In this document: piece after piece, positions 59,200 to 64,000 of the stretch
Layout of the letters: each line of letters starts with the position of its first letter
How positions within the stretch are numbered: the first letter of the stretch is position 1
Assembly (NCBI GenBank): GCA_018806985.1
Contig: JADANN010000335.1
Coordinates: 1,364,001-1,428,000 of the forward strand
DNA length: 64,000 bases
From: Angiostrongylus vasorum
Lineage: Eukaryota > Nematoda > Chromadorea > Rhabditida > Metastrongylidae
Reading direction: 5' to 3'
Program-made: the position numbers and the translations under genes
The notes under the pieces: generated by a model
The model's database searches: none
What the model saw: only the letters and a program-made list of their open reading frames with translations
What the model was told of the DNA's origin: nothing

Positions 59200-60915
59200 T
59201 CCGTCTTCAATATTATTAGGATCTTTTCTATTCTAATAGATTAGAATCTATTCGATTTGATTCCAAGACTCCTAGGATAGCCGTACTAGACCGCTCCCAG
59301 GTGAATTTGAAAAGAAAGGCGAGGTCAGAGAAGAGTGTACCCAATGTAGTTCCCATATTTCGGATGGATGTGAGGTTGGCGAGCCTGAAGCGGGGTCGAA
59401 CCAGCACTACTGGTGAAAAATAGGAGATAACTAATGATGCAGGTAATTAAACCGCCATCCGAAGCCCAATGCCTTGGTAAGCAGCAACTGCAATGCGAAC
59501 GGCGAAACGAATGTAATTGATTAATTGATTGCAATTCATTGACAACCGCATAATCTGTGAAAACGGGTAGTCCATGGATCTGTGTATGCATGTTGCTTCT
59601 AATAAGATTTTGGGATTTTAACTAACATACAGATCTTAAAAATTATCATTCAAATCAATAAAAAAAACTTGATGGACAATAATATCGGTTGAACAAAATT
59701 ACAAAGGAGGTTTTACTACTTATTCAAACTCAAACTAGATTTAGCCCTACAGATATCCCACGTAGGCAGAGGCTCCATTGATATTACTGCCAAAGAGAAG
59801 TCGACGTGGAGAAGTGATTGGGTTTTCGATACTCTCCTTTGACGCTATTTTATTTCCGACACAATGCCAGCAATCTAAATGGGCTGCTATTCATACTACG
59901 ATGAATGAACTGCGATGTACGATGTTTAATTCAGAATCTTCCAACTAAATACAAGCGGATTTTTTGCCAGCCGTCATCGCATTCTTAGAGTAGACGTTGA
60001 CATTCTGCAGGATAATTTCGTTTTGTGTGCAGTTAGTTGAATTCGGAGCGGCCTTCAATCTATTACAGGTGGTTGTGCTAGGTCTCAGCTGTGACAGAGA
60101 TGCCAAAACGAAGCCCTAAGGTTCCAAAATCGCACGTTGACCATGATTTAAAATGTAGTTGACAACTGAAATCGGAATAGGACTTCCACTAGGCGTCTAA
60201 GAAGTGATGAAATCATGCCGGACTTTGTTACTGTAGCTTGGCAGGAGCTAAGCACTAATTCCAATACTACATTGCAGTTCTTCTCTCCTTATACAAAAAA
60301 AGACGAGATAGTTCCTTGCCAAGTGGGTAGAGTCCATGCCCAGCTCACTTGTAGGACACCATATCCTGGATGGCCTGCTGGCGTCGTGGCGCGATCTCAT
60401 CTTGGTTGAGAATGTCAAAATACAACCCTTTTGAGTGTGCGAAAACACCGTAACTTTTCAAAATTGATGACACTGTTGTGTGGACTACTTTTAGTCAGCT
60501 ACTGGAAAGGCGACACACAGGTTGAGTGAAGTATTATGGCGGCCTTGACAACCGACGTATCGAAATGAACGTAAGGAGCGTCAAATGACGAAGGTAACCC
60601 CGAATGAAGCTCATGTAAAGACTCTGAGCAAATTACTTTAATGCTTTACTAAATTGAATCGTGCTACTCGGATGCACAAGGGCACTTACGATAAAGTTAT
60701 TCGAGTGTGGAGAATAATTCGAAACATCTATCAATTTGTTCACTGTTAAACTTGTTTAAGGCATTTAACCAGAAAGCTCATCAACAGAGTGATACTTTCG
60801 ATGCTCATTTAAAGTTTATCATACCCTCCAACACCAAACGCTTGTTTCGTCATTAATACATATTTAGATTATGCATTAGATGCCACATAAAAGCCACAGT
60901 AAATATTCTCACAGT
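59200..60915. other. No gene recognised
   Basis: Between PLE family B and a SINE-1 copy; only chance ORFs. Confidence 0.35.
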
Positions 60916-60922
60916 AACATTA

Positions 60923-61206
60923 AAGGATAAAGGATGAAGCTCTTGGCGTTCATCAATCCCTGAGGTATTCACCATGCATTCTACTTCACTAAGATTCGTT
61001 TGGAGGTGATTGAATGCATATCTGGCCCTTACAATGACTCGCGGTGGCCTACCTATGTATCGAGCCGGTGCTACTATTCTCCCAGACAAGTCTGGTGCCA
61101 ATTTGCCGACCCGGACGAATGGAAGACTTGGTGGGATATGGGCGCGCGGATCGACTCCACATGTGTGTCGCAGTGGCGGCTCCAATCACTGCGCCACACG
61201 CGCTCT
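60923..61206 (-). repeat. SINE-1 copy
   Basis: Full length; immediately followed by two SINE-2 copies on the other strand. Confidence 0.85.
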
Positions 61207-61239
61207 TCACAGTAACATTATAAAAACTAAATGGGAATA

Positions 61240-61585
61240 GGGGCACATAGCACAGTGGTAGGGGTGTCCATTATTACGAGAATGGTGCTAGTTCGATTCC
61301 GCTCAGTGCCAACCAAGTCTCATTCCTCCGAGGTCGGGAAATTGGTACCGGACTGGAAAAATTAGTTTCTGCAATGCAATTGGGAACGCCCCAGCCCAGC
61401 TATCCCAGAAGTCCGGAGAACATTGCTCGACCAGCCGTCTACGACATTCAAGATGAAATGAAAATCCTCAAGCAGCAAGTGAAGCCACACGTAGAGCTTG
61501 GAAGGCCTTCATGGACGATGGATGCGAGGAAACGAATTGGATGTGAGAAGCGCCTGGATACGCACAATAGATGTGAAGGTGGATC
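61240..61585 (+). repeat. SINE-2 copy (tRNA-derived)
   Basis: Reference copy of the second family: head 'agcacagtggtaggg', B box 'tagttcgattcc', a shared body stretch 'ggaaattggtaccggact', then 'acgacattcaagatgaaatg' and the tail 'tggatgcgaggaaacgaat'. About 340 bases. Confidence 0.8.
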
Positions 61586-61734
61586 AAATAAAATAAAAAA
61601 CAAGGAAATAGAAAAGCAGTCCAAGTTCCATTTTTAGTAAATCGTAGTATGGATGTGAGGCTGTTGAGAAACTTTTTTGCTCTGCTCCGATAACTAATAG
61701 AGCTATTCACATTTTCTTCGACGAAATTTTGTTC

Positions 61735-62095
61735 AAGGGCGTGTAGCGCAGTGAGTGATGCCAAATGTCACAAGCAAGGCGCCGATTCGACGCTGCAATA
61801 CGCTCACTAAACCTCTCACCACTCCGAGGTTGAAAAAAGCAGCACCAGATCCATTTGGGAAATCTCTGAGAAGTTAAATCTCTGCAATCCAAGTGTAACA
61901 CTCTAGCGCGGCTACCTCACTATGTCAAAGGAAATCGACTCGACCGGCATACAACGGTATTCATGACAGAAAGAAATCCATCAAAGCAGCAGGAGAACTC
62001 GCAAGCAAAAAGTCTGAAAACCTTTGCAGATGATGAAAACAAGGAAACCAATCGAAGGCAAAAAACTTCTGGGGTATGGGCAATAGGTGTAAAAG
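61735..62095 (+). repeat. SINE-2 copy, diverged
   Basis: Tandem neighbour of the 61240 copy: 'gtgtagcgcagtgagtgatgcc' head and 'tcgactcgaccggcat' body. Confidence 0.7.
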
Positions 62096-62624
62096 ATTGA
62101 TCACCTACTTTTTTGTTGAGTATTGCTGCTTAGAAGCTAAGTTGAAAAGTAGTGATCTATACACTATAAAAAGAAGTAGTAAAAGAGCAACGGCTTCATA
62201 ATAGGAGTCGAACCCCAGAAAGGAAACGTGCTGGTTTTGCGAAAGCAAATTGAAAAAAACGAAAACTATCCTAGATCGCTGACTGCTACTGATAAGAATT
62301 GCACGACGAGGAGATAAAAAGATGTGATAAATCTGCTCAGTGATAACGATGTAACATCATGTATGACGACCAGAGCCAGTCTGCCGTCGTTGAGAAGTAT
62401 GGGTGGCGGACGAATCATCGTTGTCAAATAACACAATCGAAAGATGAATTCATGCTTGATTCATCGCAAAACGTCCGTAACACTATCTAACAAAAAAATT
62501 GTTCAGTATATGAGCGATGGAGTTGTAAAGATAGTCCCTAGGGTTCTTCTGTAAATACCACCGCAATAAGAAAGTCTTCATTTTCACTATTCCCACGCAA
62601 CTGACACCAGCTATCGTACTGACA

Positions 62625-62775
62625 GGGATTGCATCACTTACTCCTGTCTACTCGTTTCTTCACATCTATCGTGCACGAAAGTCTTCCACGCTTATGCATT
62701 TGGGTTCGGACGCTGCTTGAGAATTTCAGTCTTTATCATGAATTCCGCTACTGTTCCAGAACATGCAAGAAAAAA
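62625..62775 (-). repeat. SINE-2 tail fragment
   Basis: Only the 3' half is recognisable ('cgctgcttgagaatttcagtc'). Confidence 0.5.
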
Positions 62776-62889
62776 CACTATGTAAGCTTGTTAATTGTTA
62801 TTCTGGAAGGTGTCAAGAAAACTGTAAGGTCAGAATTCTGACAAATGGATTCTCCACGAGATGTATGGCAGTCAAAGAAGTTTGATATA

Positions 62890-63035
62890 CTTATCTCTAT
62901 GATCTTATAAACCGATCTTCTTCAGCTGATGCGAGGTTGGTATAGGTCTCCGTTGTCCTTGTCGTTGTGTTGGTGTTGTTGGTCGAGGGATGACGTTTCG
63001 GCGAATTCGAATTACTCAGAGTGCCGTGATATTAC
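62890..63035 (-). mobile_element. PLE family A terminal fragment
   Basis: Matches family A arm sequence ('gatgcgaggttggtatagg', then (gtt)-rich, then the hammerhead region), with a degraded stem II. It borders the minisatellite that fills the end of the window. Confidence 0.75.
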
Positions 63036-64000
63036 GAGTGGGACTAGAAGAAAAGAAAGAAAAAGAAACACAAATCAGGCATTCTCCGGGAGTTTCGCAT
63101 GGAAAACGCTTATTTCAGGGTTTAGCGCCCGTTAGGCGTTTTTCAAGAGTTTCGCCTGAAAGACGATTATTTTAAGGTTTACGGCAGTTTAGATGTTTTT
63201 CGAGAGTCTTGCTCGGAAAAGGCTTCGTTCACGTTTTTAGCACACGGAAAGCGCTTGTTTCAAGGTTTAGCGCACGTTAAGCGTTGTTAAAGAGTTTCGC
63301 TCGGAAAGCGCTCATTCCACGTTTTTGGCACACGCTAGGCGTTTTTCAAAAAGTTTCGCTAATGATAAGCAAACTTCACAGTTTAGCACACGTTAGACGT
63401 TATTAGAGAGTTTCGCTCCGAAAACGCTTAACACGAGGTTTAGCTCACGTTAGGCTTTGCTAGAAAGTTAAATTAGCGTTTTCCGAGCGAAGCTCCCTGA
63501 AAAACGCCTAACAGGCGCTAAACCCTGAAATTAGCGTTTTCCGAGCGAAACTCTCGAAAAACGCCTAGAGACTTTCGCTCGGATAACGCTCAGCCCGAGG
63601 TTTAGCGCACATTAGGAGTTCTTCAAGTGTTTTGAATAGAAAGCGCTAATATCACGGTTTAGCGCACGTTAGACGTTCCTCAAGAGTTTCGTTCGGAAAG
63701 CGACTATTTCGAGGCTTAACACACGTTAGAAGTTTTTCAAGAGTTTCGCTCAGAAAACGATCATTTCGAGGTATAGCGCACGTTAGACGTTATTAGACAG
63801 TTTCTCTCGGAAAGCGATTATTCCGAGATTTAGCGCACGTTAGGCGTTTTTCAAGACTTTCGACTAGAAGACGCTAATTTCACGGTTCAGCGCACGCTAG
63901 GCGTTTTTGAAGAATTTCCCTCAGAAGACTGTTCTTAAAGGGTTTAGTGCAGACTAGGGCCCTTTTTCATGAGTTTCGCTAGGAAAACTCCTATGTCAGG
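63035..64000 (+). repeat. Minisatellite, unit about 57 bp, runs off the window
   Basis: Diverged tandem units of the type 'gtttcgctcggaaagcgctt' + 'tttagcgcacgttaggcg' + 'ttttcaagag'. About 15-17 units are visible. Two units near 63474-63580 are inverted. No end is seen on the right. Confidence 0.85.

Noticed and set aside
60215..60448. mariner or other transposase fragment
   Set aside because: Weak resemblance in one frame only, no continuous motif order.
63035..64000. CRISPR-like array
   Set aside because: Units are diverged, contiguous and lack unique spacers; the sequence is eukaryotic. It is a minisatellite.

Overview
This is a repeat-rich animal genomic window, about 58% A+T by eye, and almost certainly from a parasitic nematode. 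A strongylid or hookworm-like worm is my best guess. The reasons are short exons with TTTCAG-type 3' splice sites, a tyrosinase with nematode-type N- and C-terminal cysteine modules, a myosin essential light chain of nematode type, and a dense mix of RTE, mariner, Penelope-like and tRNA-derived repeats. There is no operonic or prokaryotic coding. Nearly all ORFs over 60 codons are chance ORFs inside repeats; the real genes are visible only as short exons joined across introns.

Host genes rebuilt exon by exon: (1) an RNF14-type RBR E3 ubiquitin ligase on + (about 8.6-21.05 kb; RWD, RING1, IBR and Rcat exons, some N-terminal exons not found); (2) the 5' part of a TPR protein like LGN/AGS3/Pins on + (28.72-30.88 kb), with a tandemly duplicated TPR exon; (3) a nearly complete tyrosinase on - (ten exons, 38.38 down to 33.26 kb) with all six copper histidines visible; (4) a complete five-exon essential myosin light chain on - (53.16 down to 48.62 kb, 141 codons, all phases consistent); (5) an unrecognised two-exon coding unit on + at 44.5-45.07 kb, plus a few weaker exon candidates.

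Mobile DNA fills most of the rest. Three Penelope-like element (PLE) families are present. Families A and B carry GIY-YIG endonuclease sequence, and family A also carries reverse-transcriptase remnants. Family C is seen only as its terminal arms. Every family has inverted terminal arms, and each arm carries a compact type I hammerhead-ribozyme-like motif. The helices are conserved by covariation between families, and all three share an extra A after the CUGANGA box. Other elements are RTE-type LINE relics (6.1-8.3, 11.0-11.65 and 56.9-57.6 kb), a mariner relic (17.1-18.06 kb), two tRNA-derived SINE families, a third abundant repeat of about 390 bp, and a tRNA-like repeat often found as head-to-head foldback pairs. 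From about 63.03 kb to the window end there is a minisatellite with a unit of about 57 bp and an internal orientation switch.

Several otherwise intact conserved exons are off by one base, in most cases within a homopolymer run, while all splice sites stay in phase. This looks more like consensus-sequence error than pseudogenisation, and matters for anyone annotating these genes automatically.
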